From: Parietichytrium sp. I65-24A
Taxonomy: Eukaryota > Sar > Bigyra > Thraustochytrida > Thraustochytriidae
Assembly (NCBI GenBank): GCA_012862575.1
Contig: BLSF01000075.1
Span: 1-64,000, forward strand
Direction: 5' to 3'
DNA: 64,000 nt
The position numbers and the translations under genes are program-made. Positions 41,698 to 52,299 of this stretch are shown here, one piece after another; within the stretch, counting starts at the first letter, position 1, and each line of letters starts with the position of its first letter. Below the pieces are notes generated by a model, which was not told where the DNA came from, did no database searches, and saw only the letters and a list, made by a program, of their open reading frames with translations.

Positions 41698-42313
41698 AGA
41701 CCCATTACTGAGTGCTATAATAGTACTTAAACTAATATACCTATGATTATAAATTTGCCAGTGGAAACGCTGGAACTCACTGTCAAGTGATCTTCGCACC
41801 TTGGTTCTTGGCTTCCAGATCTTCCAGAACGGACTGTCAGTTTGGGTTATTCTGAATTCTGAAAGTCTGAGTTCTTAACTTGTAACCATGCCAAAAGAAA
41901 GCCTCAACATAGATAAATTTTGTCGGGCTGTTTTGGTGGACTTTGATTAACAGTAAAAAACACCATTAATCTTGATTTGTAAATCGTAAGATTGGTTTGG
42001 CAGCTCCAGTTCTTGAGTGAGCACCCGAGTATGCTCGGCTGGTGTCAGCCACCCCACTATGCAGGGGTTACAGCTGCTCAATGTCGTTCGCTTCCGCTGG
42101 GTGTCGACTTCATAAAGGCGGGAAAAAGACATCAAAATTTCGGCTCTAAACAAAAAGGCGTCCGGGTTACATTGAAATTTTGGGGTGTGTGAGCAACATG
42201 CCTACTGAGTACGCTGGCCTGGTATCGTGTAATTTTTCTGTTGTGTCAGTGAAAGTGAATTCTTCTGAACTGATTCTGAATCCGAGTTCTGAATGGTAGG
42301 TAGTACTGACTGT

Positions 42314-42328
42314 GAGTATCGATACTGA
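42314..42328. promoter_or_regulatory. GAGTATCGATACTGA motif, copy 2
   Basis: Identical to 41683-41697 over 15 bases, including the 12-bp palindrome AGTATCGATACT. It is flanked on the left by TAGTACTGA. Confidence 0.35.
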
Positions 42329-42597
42329 CTACTTGTACCACAGGTGTGAAGCGAATGCAGCCAGAATGGCAAAACCCTGCACTGTGCAAACTGTGCATTC
42401 CGTGGGTGCTTGTAGCGGCATCGCGGCTGGTAAGTTACTGGGTAACTTATTCGATCAGACCCCCATCATAATGCGGATATTTCTTTTGCGTTTTTGCCGC
42501 TTTTCGGTAGTACTGGTAGAAATCTTACTATTGCAAATGCGGAAACTGCGGGCAATAATGTAAAGCAAATCCCGGAAGCGATTCCCGTGAAAAACGC

Positions 42598-42628
42598 TAC
42601 TCGAGTACTACCACTGGTACTGAGTACC
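42598..42628. promoter_or_regulatory. Double GTACT/AGTAC motif upstream of the P450
   Basis: TACTCGAGTACTACC followed by GGTACTGAGTACC gives two inverted half-site pairs within 31 bp, about 450 bp upstream of the P450 ATG. Confidence 0.3.
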
Positions 42629-43072
42629 TGCTAATTCTATTTGTGTCGATAACTATCGATAAGCTCGAAAACGAACAAGGATGGGGTTGGACATGGCGAA
42701 GTTGTCAATTAGACCTTTTGGGGGGCCACGTTGACCAGCGACGTTGAACGTTGAACGACAGCCTCGGGGGCAAGACGCCAAACCCCTTCCACTCCCGTGC
42801 TGACCACAAATCGAGAGCGCCCAAACCTGTCAGCGCTGTGCTAGGAGTAGTGACAGCCTAGAGGACGCGCGCACGTACGCGAGCGTATGCGGAGCAGCGC
42901 ACGCGGAACACCGGTCGCATTGAAACGCAAACGCCACATCCTCGCGGCTCCCCTGCCCTTTGCGAACAAGGGCTAGACCCGCTTTTCGAAGCAGAGTCAA
43001 GTCTCGGAAAGTCCGTCGTTCACGTTTTCCTGGACTCCTTCGCGGAGCAAGAAAGTCTAGGAGATCAGCGAA

Positions 43073-44918
43073 ATGTCACACTCGTTTTCGTCCTTGTCGA
43101 CTTTTAAAGGCGCTTGGGAAAAACTGAAGAGACTCCTCAAGCTGTATGCGCTCGCGGCAGTTCTGCACAGCGCTTACAAAATTTACTCTTATTTCGCAAA
43201 GTGGCGCAAGTTCGAAAGATGTGTGAAACACTTGCCCGGGGGGAAGGCAGACTACTTGGGTAAGGAAGTTCGCGCCAACTTCAAGAGAATGCAAGACTAC
43301 CACTGCGAATTTGTTCTCCCCCACTCTGGGAAACCGTTAGTGAGACGGACGTCTCCGGAGCGCATTGTGGTATGCAATACCCCAGAAATGGTGAGGTTCA
43401 TTTTGAAGGATGACTTTGACAATTTCACGAAACCCAGCTCAACGTCAGATGGTCTATTTGATCTGATGGCAAAGTTTCTTGGTCATGGTATCTTTGTCGT
43501 CCGTCACGGCGTTGCTTCACAGACTGAGAACAGCATCTGGTATGGACAGAGAAAGACAGCCTCGAAGATCTTTACCAAGAATTTGTTCAATAAGCTTGCG
43601 CATCAAACGTTTGTTAGCAAGGCGAAGAACTTGATCAACTGCATACAGGATGTCGCAAAGTTGAATGCCAATAACTCGTCGAACCGCGAGGAAGACGGTG
43701 TGCACAAGCTCGATCTTCAGGAGAAGTTTTTCGCCTATACCTTCGACTCAATTCAGATGATTTTCTTCAACGAAGACGTGAACTCAATCAGTGGGGGAAA
43801 GAACGAATACGCAGAGGCATTCGATAATGCTCACAGAGCAATGCTAAGATTTGCAGGCAAGTCCATTCCTCTTCAGCTTTTGGCCAAATACATCTTGCCA
43901 TTCCCGTTTGGCGAGATTAGCGGGGAGAGAATCAACACAAGCATGGTCTATGCGGTATGGAAGCGTTTTCAGCCGGAATATCAAGACTTTTTGAAAAACG
44001 TCAACTACCTGCACAAGACAACAGTCGACCGGGTTCGAAAGATGCGTGCTGACCCAAATATCGACCAGCGCAACGACCTGATCTCAAACTTTCTCCGAAT
44101 CAAAAACGTCGGTAGCCAAGTACTTAACGACGAGCAGGTTAGCGATCTTGTGCTGAATTTCATACTTGCTGGTCGAGACACCACGGCGTGCACTTTGTCG
44201 TGGCTCTTTTACGAGCTATGCATGAACCCAGAGGTCCAAGAGAAACTCTGTGAAGAACTCGACCAAGTCCTTGGCGATCGAGTCGCAAACCTCGAGGATT
44301 TGGACCCGGCAAATCTCCCGTATCTCAATGGGGTTCTCTACGAGACGCTTCGTCTTCATCGTAAGTTGACTTATTTTTTCTTTCGGCATGGCCGCCCCTT
44401 GTTTAAATTGTGAAAAGCTTTTTTAAAATTGCTAACGCGTAACCACACCTTACAACTTGATGACGAATGTAGCACCGGTGCCTTCCGATGTCAAGATGGC
44501 TTCGAGGGATGTTGTTTTTCCCGAAGGTACAAAGATTCCAAAAGGGACCAAACTCACCTTTTTACCTTATGTCACGGGAAGAGACCCGAACCGGTACGAG
44601 AAGCCGCTGGAGTTCAAGCCACAACGCTGGATCCCTTTCACCGCGCCAGATCCATTCGAATTCCCCGTATTTCAAGCTGGACCGCGACTGTGCCTCGGGC
44701 AATCTTTTGCGATATTTGAGGCAAAGCTACTGACCTCCATGCTGCTCCAGAAATTCAACTTTTCCTTACTCGAAGGAGAAGCGGAGAAAATAGGATACTC
44801 AATGATGCTCACTATGTCCATCACCAATAATGCTGAGAAGACTTCTCATAACTTATGGGTGGTCCCTCAGATCAGGACGCAGTTTCACTCTCCTCTCTCT
44901 GCCAAAAAGTCTCACTAG
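43073..44918 (+). CDS. Cytochrome P450, CYP86/CYP704-clan-like
   Basis: Two exons, 43073-44360 and 44473-44918, give 577 residues. The intron (112 bp, GTAAGT...GTAG) splits the codon after LRLH, and splicing restores YETLRLHPPVPSD, the K-helix ExxR region. Other landmarks are the oxygen-binding I-helix AGRDTT (366-371) and the haem loop FQAGPRLCLG with its Cys ligand near residue 503. The N-terminus has a moderately hydrophobic stretch (LYALAAVLHSAYKIYSYF, about 24-41) that should anchor it in the ER. AGRDTTA and FxAGPRxCLGQ are typical of the plant/protist CYP86-CYP704 clan of fatty acid omega-hydroxylases, so a long-chain fatty acid substrate is likely but not shown. Confidence 0.92.
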
Positions 44919-45286
44919 AGGTCGATTATTTACGAAACCCCGAGACAACGGACCGAGAATTATTTATTCCGCATATGACGCCAAGAGTTGTTCTGCCATT
45001 TTCATAGGCACACGATTCTGCAAGTTGAAGAGCATATTTAAAGAGAAGATAGAGGAGGGGCGGCGCAGATGCCTCATTTTCTTCCCGTTACGCCCAGTAG
45101 TCGCAGAACATCCATGGTAAATCTTTTTTTTTTCAAAAATTTGCGCATATCACTATACAATCGTCAGTACGCGAACTCTTGCACGACTGCAACTGCACGC
45201 ACAAGCAATTGCGAATACGAATTAAATTTCAGAGTGCGGAGCATGATTTAATACGGCTGTGTCAAATTTGACACAGAACCGGGCCG
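44919..45286. other. Convergent intergenic region
   Basis: Holds 3' flanks of the P450 and the small unknown gene. A short run of T (45124-45133) is the only structure seen. Confidence 0.55.
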
Positions 45287-45802
45287 TCAGGAAGACTCTG
45301 CAGAGCCTGAAGAACTTTTTCTACGACTGATGTAGTCACGCATTGACTTTCTTCTTGGCAGAGTTTTCTCGGAGCTGTCTTCTTCTTCATCTAATGCATC
45401 GGAGCCAACAAATGATCCACCTTCTTCGTCCTCGCCATCGTCTTCAGGGCGTTCGGCGACGGATGCCGTGTTGCGCACGAGAATAAACTTTGGAACCGCA
45501 TTTTGGCCCAAAGCATGTTTCACTTCGTACCCCAAATTGGCAAGGCCGATGAAGAAGAGGTGCAATATTGCGATTTTAGGAGTTATGCCGAGCTTTCCGT
45601 GAAGATGAAAGGCATACTGTGCTCCGACAAGTACTCCGGAAACCCGTTCGACTTTTACCTTGATCCCAGTGAGCTTCTTCCGCAATGGCCGAAGGATGCT
45701 CTTGATCACGGAAGTATCCTCCAGCAGGTCCTCTTCTGAAATCCACAGCATAACATGCGTTCTGCCCTGTTCGCTCAGATACATTTCAGCGATCCGATCC
45801 AT
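45287..45802 (-). CDS. Small protein of unknown function with acidic/basic tail
   Basis: From the ATG at 45802 the frame gives 171 residues. Residues 1-115 look folded, with MDRIAEMYLSEQGR and a hydrophobic stretch KIAILHLFFIGLANLGYEV. The tail is strongly acidic (about 118-145), then basic and Ser-rich (PRRKSMRDYISRRKSSSG). The frame stays open upstream of this ATG (LQGKGKQSPGNGAFAR) as far as a good splice acceptor (TTTCAG, minus strand, near 45868). A 5' exon may therefore be missing from this model; I could not find a matching donor with confidence. No family recognised. Confidence 0.55.
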   Translation of the reverse strand: MDRIAEMYLSEQGRTHVMLWISEEDLLEDTSVIKSILRPLRKKLTGIKVKVERVSGVLVGAQYAFHLHGKLGITPKIAILHLFFIGLANLGYEVKHALGQNAVPKFILVRNTASVAERPEDDGEDEEGGSFVGSDALDEEEDSSEKTLPRRKSMRDYISRRKSSSGSAESS

Positions 45803-47676
45803 TCTTGCGAAAGCCCCGTTGCCTGGCGATTGCTTGCCCTTGCCTTGCAGATGAGGTTTTGGTCTCGTCTGAAATGCTTGCTTACCTTGGCATCAAATCA
45901 GCTAATGCAACAGAAATGCTATTGGTTTGGCACCGTCCTGTGTTGCATTTGGTCTCTGTCGTGTTGTGTACGTACTAGTATGCCTTTCAAGTTGGGCTTG
46001 TCAGACTGTGGAGGCCTCCGATGGTGGGTGCTGACTTTGAAAGAGTTCATACTTATCTGTAGTATCAATTACCGGCACTTCGATGGGGTAGGTAATACAT
46101 TCGTGTCTTGGCTCTCATGGCGCTCCTCGACGAAGCCCAAACCTCACCTCATGCTTCTGAGAACCTGACGCTGCGAAGCTTCACCCCACGCAGATCGCTT
46201 CACCATAATACTTTGTAAAGATGGTGTCGGTAAGATATTTTGCGAAAATAACACGGCGAGGAAAGAAGGCTCTCATTTAAAAGTCGCAGAGGAACAAGGG
46301 CAACAAGGCGCATTACTTTTCAGGCTCCTCGCAGTCAGAGCAGTCAGTGCAAGATACGCTCTTCCGTAGGGTATTAGTCCAGTGCTTGAAAATGACAGAT
46401 CTGCGTGAACGTGTCAGTACCTACCTGCCTGACTGTCGATCCGAATGCTTTGTACTCAGTACGCAGTAGGCCGGACCCTCGAAGGAGCGGTTAGAACATG
46501 TCAGAACCCGACTCGATGCAATGTTACAGAGTGATGCTTGACTCGTTTGACTGAGACTGAGACTGCCAGTGTGACTGTGGGCGAACGACTTTCCAACTCT
46601 TCGATTCTTTCGATGACACAAGAACTACAAGAACCGCTGGTTGGCTTTAGATAGCTACTACGCTAAAGCTACTATTATAATCTAAGTCAAGTCTACATCG
46701 CTTGGATTCGTTTGCTGTGACTTTGAATCTCTCACTGGAATGAATCTTCTTCTTTGTCTGCCCCTTGCTGTGCGGACTCATTGTGGAGGCTGGCTTCTGC
46801 CGCAATTCGCAGTGTTCGCGGAAAATCGATTCGGGCGAGCATAGAACGTGCATAGCTTACCATGACCGCTTTGTGCGTCAGCTTTTCCAGCTGCGGAAGC
46901 AACAGAATCGAGCCATTGACCGAAGCAAATTGCTGCTTGTATTTGAGGCTGCTCGGAAGTCTAACAAGTCTAACAGAGAGCCAGAGACAGCTGCAAAAGA
47001 TATGAATGACAGGGATCGTTTCTCATCAGAGAGAGGATCAGACGACGTTGATGCGGCGACTTGGTTGCACAAACGCCCTCCCGCATTCTGCTGTGATTGA
47101 CAACGTTTCAATTTCTTAATTTAAAAGATTTTCACGGCAAAGAAGGTCGGCTTCGAAATTCTTATTTCTGCATCGAAAGAGATAAGTTTAGATAGCAGAA
47201 GCACATTGACACTGTGAAGGCAATTTCGCCAAGACACAGAAGCGAGATAGTGGGTGGCTGCCATAGTGGAGAGAAGCGAGCTTCTGTCTGACAATGAGTC
47301 TTGCTTTGTTGCATATGCGCGTCTATACTTGGTCGGAATCAAGTTTAGAATCTCAGATGAAGGTCAGAAATTGAAATGGAAGGTAGATTGTGAGAAAATA
47401 TCTTCCACGCGCGTTCATGAGGTTTTGACCGTGGCACTCAAGTCCTGAACGGCTTGCTCAAGGCTCAGCTTGATCAAGACCTAACGGACAATGTAATGAT
47501 CAATTCGAAATGGTCTCGTTTATTCCACCCTAAAATGCAATATGGAGTTCGTGCTGTGGACGACAAACTTTTCCCTTGACTGCTAATCACCTAGCTCGCT
47601 CGATGACATGGCAAGCCAAATCTGTTCTGGCAGTTCTGGCTGTTCTGGCAGTGAATGATTCATTTATTTGGGAGCC
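45803..47676. other. 1.9-kb stretch without a supported gene
   Basis: It may contain the 5' exon(s) of the small unknown gene. It holds GTACGTACTAGTA (45968-45980) and GTACTCAGTACGC (46452-46464), members of the intergenic motif group. Open frames on both strands are short and show no domain. Confidence 0.45.
46452..46464. promoter_or_regulatory. GTACTCAGTACGC motif
   Basis: GTACT and AGTAC half-sites with a one-base spacer, identical over 11 bases to 30161-30171. Confidence 0.3.
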
Positions 47677-50600
47677 TTAGCGGAGAACAGCGGAAAACCA
47701 CTCCTGATAGTGTCGATAAACAAGCTCGCCTCTTCGCTTTTCGCGATCTAGAGACCGGTTGGCTTCAGCAATTTTGAAAAAATCCCCAAACCGCTGCTCA
47801 ACAATTGCCAACGTCTCTTTAGCTTGACGCGAACTGCAGTCCGATCTTTCTTCCGATTTCATTACCAACTCCAACTTTTGCTGCAACGCAACAACGTCGA
47901 GCTTGAAGTTGACGTAGAATGCAGGATCAAGCAAGCGCATGAGGGCAATGCACTCCACCAGCAAAATGTTCGCGAACGCCCGAGAGATGCGGAGGTAAAG
48001 TGCTTTGTTCTCCTTCACATTGGCCGAGACCATTTCGAAACTGCAAATGCGGCGAGCGATCCGAAAACATTGACAAACATTTTCCCGAAGGTTCTCGACC
48101 ATACTCGTTGCGGCCCTCTCGAAAGCTGCGCGGCTATCGTCGGTGTTTTTCAGAAAGCAGTACAGGAACGTTGAGCGCTCGGCAATTTTGCTCAGTACAG
48201 TGCACGAACCAACACATGTTTCTGTATGGAAGGAATCGTCAAAGAGACGCGCATTGCGAGCTCCTGCTTCTCTACTCGCGGCTTCAAATCTATTCATCAA
48301 ATCTTCACCAATTTGAATATTTGCAATGCTCCTTTCTAACATGGCTGCATCTTCTTCGCCGATTGGAGCATCGAATTTGGCCTTGATGAAAACCGTGAGG
48401 TTCTGTGCTAAGCCTAGCTTCCAATGCTGTTGTGGCCTGTTGGGCACAAGTTGGATCAGGGTTTCCAAACAACTTATCCCTTCTGTCAATGCCGCACTAA
48501 CGGGCGAATTTTCCCTTCCTTCATTCTGTACCCCTCCGTTTTGACGATCAGAATCTCGACTGCCAGTACTCTTTTTCGCATCCATTTCAGCTCGATCAAT
48601 GTAGTGGTTGGCCAAGTTCTTCAATGAAAGAACGTGGTTTGGATTCTTACTCAGAGCTGCACGGTACAACAATTCTGCTTTCGCCAAGGATTCTGAAGAG
48701 GTTCGACCATAGTTGAAAAAGTTTGCGTATTCTTTCAACCAGTCCACATTCTCAGGGCTCAGGCTGCACGCAATTTCGAAAGCATCTTCAATAAGATAAT
48801 GCAGGATGGCTTTGCAGCTGTCCGGTTTTGTTCGATGACTGGAGCGAGCCAACACTGTCGAGACTTGAGTTCGCACACTGAGCACGTACTCCGTATAGTC
48901 ATCCCCGACAACAGCAACAATTTCTCCCAACAAAGGCTGAAAGTCTTTGCCACGGCTCTCCCGGCGCTGTGCGCGGCCCCAGTCTCTGACCCAGAGGCTG
49001 AGGAACCTAGCCAAAAAATACCATGACCTAGAATGGGTGGGGCTGAGTTTCGTTGCTCTCGAATACATTTTCAACGCACCACTCCTGTCCCCGTCCTCTT
49101 CCATCACCATACCAAGGTTGCATACAAGTCGACAGTCTGAAGGGGAGACCTTTAGGCCTGCCATAAATCTCTCTCTGGCCAGAACTCGCAAGTGTTTTGC
49201 CTCCTCAAAATTTCCAAATTTGTCAAGCATTTTGGCGTTTACTATGGAAGAGGTTCCTTGAGCAAACTCCATGATTGGAAGCACTTTGATATCTTCCTCC
49301 AGGTCCACAACATCGCTCTCCTGGAACGGAGCAACCATGTCAAAGGCAGAAAAGGTTGAGATTTCTCGCCTGCGTCCGCCGAATGAGGAGGGAAAAAGTC
49401 GATTGAGGGCTTCGTCGCAGGCAGCCTGAGAGGTTTTAGACAGGCGTATTTTGCAATTTTTCTGCAGTCGCGCAAAGAGCTTTGGAGCCGGGACAATTCT
49501 TTTCCACAAGCACGCGCAGCAACCGCATGCGGGCTGGCTAAGCTCAAGCTCTTCGAGACCCGCAAGCATGTTATAGAGCTCTCTTCTTTCATTAAATGCA
49601 AACCAAAAGCGCTCACGTATATAGTCTGGCATTCGAAAGCACCAAAGGTCATGTCGATCCTCTATCTCCTCATCTTTCCTGCGAAGAAAATCGCTATGCG
49701 CGCTTTCAGTACTGTCGGGCGAAGCCGATGGATCACGAGACATGTAAGACATTGAGTAGGCCAGGGCCCCAAACGGCTCGATGCCACTCGGATCGGAGCT
49801 AGTGGAAGCAGAGTAAAGCTGCTGGACAGTTTTCCGCTTGCGTCTGTTCGGACAAGATGTTTCGCAAAAGCATCGACAGCTCTTTGTCCCACTGGCAATG
49901 GCCTTACAATTCGTGCATGAGCCAGCTTTGCTGTTTTTGGGATCTCCGCCCATGCTCTTCCTCACCGATCTATCGCACTCCACTCGGCCCAGCACCTTGT
50001 TGAGCTCGACTAAAACGTTGTCCACATACGGAGTGACCACCGCCGTTCGTATATGCATCTTTGCTTGCCTCATCCTCTGGCGGATTCTAGCTTTCTCGAC
50101 ACGAGCGACGGATTCTAGCAGGACTTCTCGCTTCCACAGCTGGTTAGAGAGCTCGGCGAATAGTAAGCCTAGAAACCGCATGTTAATTCCTGCGACGCGA
50201 AGCTCTTCGCGAAGAAACCTCGCATTCTGTTCGAGCAAGTGCAGAGCATCCTGTTCCCCTCTGCCCAACTGACTGGAGGTCACGGCAATTGTATCCCGGA
50301 ATGCTGTTTCAGAGATTACTTTAGCTGCGTTTGGGATGACGGTCTGTATCAAATAGCTGGCTGCCAATCGTACGTCCTCGTTGAAGTACGCGTGCTCTTT
50401 GTCCTGCGACGCAAATTTAGAAAAAGCGTCACTAGACAGTGGCTTGTGGAAGCGTCGCACAAGTTCTGGGCGAAGCATATGGACAAGATGGGAGCTGCGC
50501 GGCAGCGCCTCCGACATGCTGGCCTTCCAGCCTCTGATCAGGCCAAGCATCGTCGAGGGCTCAGGTTGCGGCGGGAAAAGTCGAGCAAAATCGACTGCGT

Positions 50601-51597
50601 AAAATCGCACAGGGCCACCAGATATCGGTTTCACGCGATGAATCTCCATGTCACAGGGAATGCTGATCCATGGTTGAACAGAACCTTGCCCATTTTTAGA
50701 TGCATTTGACGTGCAACTCAAGGGGTGCTTTGCTGTATTTAAGCTTTTCGAAGCCTTTTCAATAAGCTCCAATCCGTCCGATAGCTCCACATGCCGACCA
50801 GCGTCACTGCTTCCGTAGCAAAGGGTTTTGCGGCCCTCGATTGGGAGAACGCTCATAGCCACTAACTTGTATCCATGATAGCTCACGATCGCCAAAAGAG
50901 GGAGACACAGCTCCACGTTTGCATTGTAGAGCGCCGTGAGCCCCTTCAGCTGGTGATTTGCTTCCTTCAGAGACAAGTCCTCGTCGCCATAGAGCTTGTG
51001 TTTGTCCAGAGGAAAACGAAAAAAGATGTTCCCGCAGACGTATTTCTCGCCACCAGCAAACCCGCCCAGGCTTCTCGTCAATGGTTTTATAGATTTCTTC
51101 GAGTCCTCCAGGTGTTTCTCAGATATAATCACTTTTCCGTATGTACTCGCAGCGTGCCTGAAATCTCTCACAAGCCGCGCAAGCCGTGCAAATGAGGTCG
51201 TTTCACCTAAAAGAGTCTCGTCTGGGCGAATTTTGGCGATAAGCTCTTGAAACTCCTCGTCAAAACCACTCTCCAAATCCGAAAAATCTAGCGCTCCGGT
51301 CCCTGAAAAGTCGCCAAAAGAGTCATACCTATTCCCCAGAAATGACCCTTGTTTATCCTGTTCAGATGCGCGATGTTCTAAAAAGTTATCGTCGCTAATA
51401 GTCGAAGGCAGTGCGCGGAGCTCGTTGCCGTGACGGAACTCTGAATACGCGTCATGCTCCTCGGTTCCAAAGTCCTCGTCGTATGCATTTTCAATTGTGG
51501 AAGAGCTCGAGACCGGAAGGGACGCTATTTGTGTATCTTCCGAGGCATTCAATGAGCTGGTCACCTCGGTGTCGAACTCAGAGTAAGCGTTTGCCAT
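47677..51597 (-). CDS. Large CLU-like domain protein with Cys-rich insert and TPRs
   Basis: From the first ATG the product is 1306 residues. The N-terminus (1-130) is acidic and disordered (AYSEFDTEV, YDEDFGTEEHDAYSEF). Residues ~215-540 look like the central region of CLU-type proteins: YHGYKLVAMSVLPI...LCYGSSDAGRHV, ISIPCDMEIHRV, YAVDFARLFPPQ, MLRPELVRRFHKPLSSDAFSKFA and GINMRFLGLL. Near residue 560-590 comes a Cys-rich insert (CTNCKA...CRCFCETSC) and near 680 ACGCCACLW, possible metal sites. Further on (about 790-1010) are TPR-like helices (CNLGMVMEEDGDRSGALKMYSRATKLSP). CLU proteins bind mRNAs for mitochondrial proteins and set mitochondrial distribution; whether this relative does so is unknown. 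No intron. Confidence 0.75.
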   Translation of the reverse strand: MANAYSEFDTEVTSSLNASEDTQIASLPVSSSSTIENAYDEDFGTEEHDAYSEFRHGNELRALPSTISDDNFLEHRASEQDKQGSFLGNRYDSFGDFSGTGALDFSDLESGFDEEFQELIAKIRPDETLLGETTSFARLARLVRDFRHAASTYGKVIISEKHLEDSKKSIKPLTRSLGGFAGGEKYVCGNIFFRFPLDKHKLYGDEDLSLKEANHQLKGLTALYNANVELCLPLLAIVSYHGYKLVAMSVLPIEGRKTLCYGSSDAGRHVELSDGLELIEKASKSLNTAKHPLSCTSNASKNGQGSVQPWISIPCDMEIHRVKPISGGPVRFYAVDFARLFPPQPEPSTMLGLIRGWKASMSEALPRSSHLVHMLRPELVRRFHKPLSSDAFSKFASQDKEHAYFNEDVRLAASYLIQTVIPNAAKVISETAFRDTIAVTSSQLGRGEQDALHLLEQNARFLREELRVAGINMRFLGLLFAELSNQLWKREVLLESVARVEKARIRQRMRQAKMHIRTAVVTPYVDNVLVELNKVLGRVECDRSVRKSMGGDPKNSKAGSCTNCKAIASGTKSCRCFCETSCPNRRKRKTVQQLYSASTSSDPSGIEPFGALAYSMSYMSRDPSASPDSTESAHSDFLRRKDEEIEDRHDLWCFRMPDYIRERFWFAFNERRELYNMLAGLEELELSQPACGCCACLWKRIVPAPKLFARLQKNCKIRLSKTSQAACDEALNRLFPSSFGGRRREISTFSAFDMVAPFQESDVVDLEEDIKVLPIMEFAQGTSSIVNAKMLDKFGNFEEAKHLRVLARERFMAGLKVSPSDCRLVCNLGMVMEEDGDRSGALKMYSRATKLSPTHSRSWYFLARFLSLWVRDWGRAQRRESRGKDFQPLLGEIVAVVGDDYTEYVLSVRTQVSTVLARSSHRTKPDSCKAILHYLIEDAFEIACSLSPENVDWLKEYANFFNYGRTSSESLAKAELLYRAALSKNPNHVLSLKNLANHYIDRAEMDAKKSTGSRDSDRQNGGVQNEGRENSPVSAALTEGISCLETLIQLVPNRPQQHWKLGLAQNLTVFIKAKFDAPIGEEDAAMLERSIANIQIGEDLMNRFEAASREAGARNARLFDDSFHTETCVGSCTVLSKIAERSTFLYCFLKNTDDSRAAFERAATSMVENLRENVCQCFRIARRICSFEMVSANVKENKALYLRISRAFANILLVECIALMRLLDPAFYVNFKLDVVALQQKLELVMKSEERSDCSSRQAKETLAIVEQRFGDFFKIAEANRSLDREKRRGELVYRHYQEWFSAVLR

Positions 51598-52299
51598 CAG
51601 ACTCTCGAGCTTGCCATCCAGCTTGCTCCCGAAACCGACTCGGTCTCTGTCTGGTGAAGCTCGACTCGTGTTCCGAGCGAGCACTGTGCAGCTTCAACTT
51701 CGTCTAACAGTCAGGTACAAGTCGCTGCAGAGCCCAGAGTGTAGAGCCCAATCTCTGTGGCTGGTCCAAACGGTCCAATCCCAGCACAGTACAGAGTGCG
51801 TATGTGAGCGCGTGCTTGGCTCCGCTCAGCTGTCTTTGGCTACACCAGTAGCTACAAATCTCATCTCTACGTGCTACTAGCTAGCTAGCCGACTCTCTTT
51901 GGGTACTCGAGTACTCTCGGATACTCTCGGTCACTGCTATTACTGAACCCCTAGCATGTCCTTCCCGTTACTTGAAAGATAGTGGCAGCTACTGAGACAG
52001 CGTCTCTCCACTGAGTAGTTGTACTTAGTAATACTGATGACTTGTACCAGGTCTCAAGCACGTACTAGTGAACTATCACGCCAGCAGCTACTGAGACAAC
52101 TGAGACTGTGTAAAGTTACTTAATCAAAAGTGTAAGGTTGTCTTTGTGGGAAGCTGTAGCCTGTGAAGCTTGGCAAAGATTTGTGGCTTGAACCTAGAGT
52201 ACCTTGAGTTGAGGATTGTTGTTTGTCGGACGCCTTGGGCTGAAGCGCACGGGGCCGCAACGCAGGGCTTGCGACAGGGGAAAAAGGCTGTCAAGCAAA
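51598..52299. other. Divergent promoter region, CLU-like gene / MFS transporter
   Basis: 700 bp between two head-to-head starts. It contains GGTACTCGAGTACTCTC (51902-51918) and other AGTA/GTACTAGT words (52012-52075). No gene is apparent. Confidence 0.55.
51902..51918. promoter_or_regulatory. GTACTCGAGTAC palindrome between CLU-like and MFS genes
   Basis: The 17-base word GGTACTCGAGTACTCTC is identical to the one at 3164-3180 upstream of Pat1. It contains the 12-bp perfect palindrome at 51903-51914. Confidence 0.35.

Larger units (their letters stand above)
41322..43072. other. 1.75-kb divergent promoter region between importin and P450
   Basis: Contains two copies of GAGTATCGATACTGA (41683-41697 and 42314-42328) and a cluster of GTACT/AGTAC motifs (42598-42628). 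The last 300 bp before the P450 are GC-rich. No gene is apparent. Confidence 0.55.
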
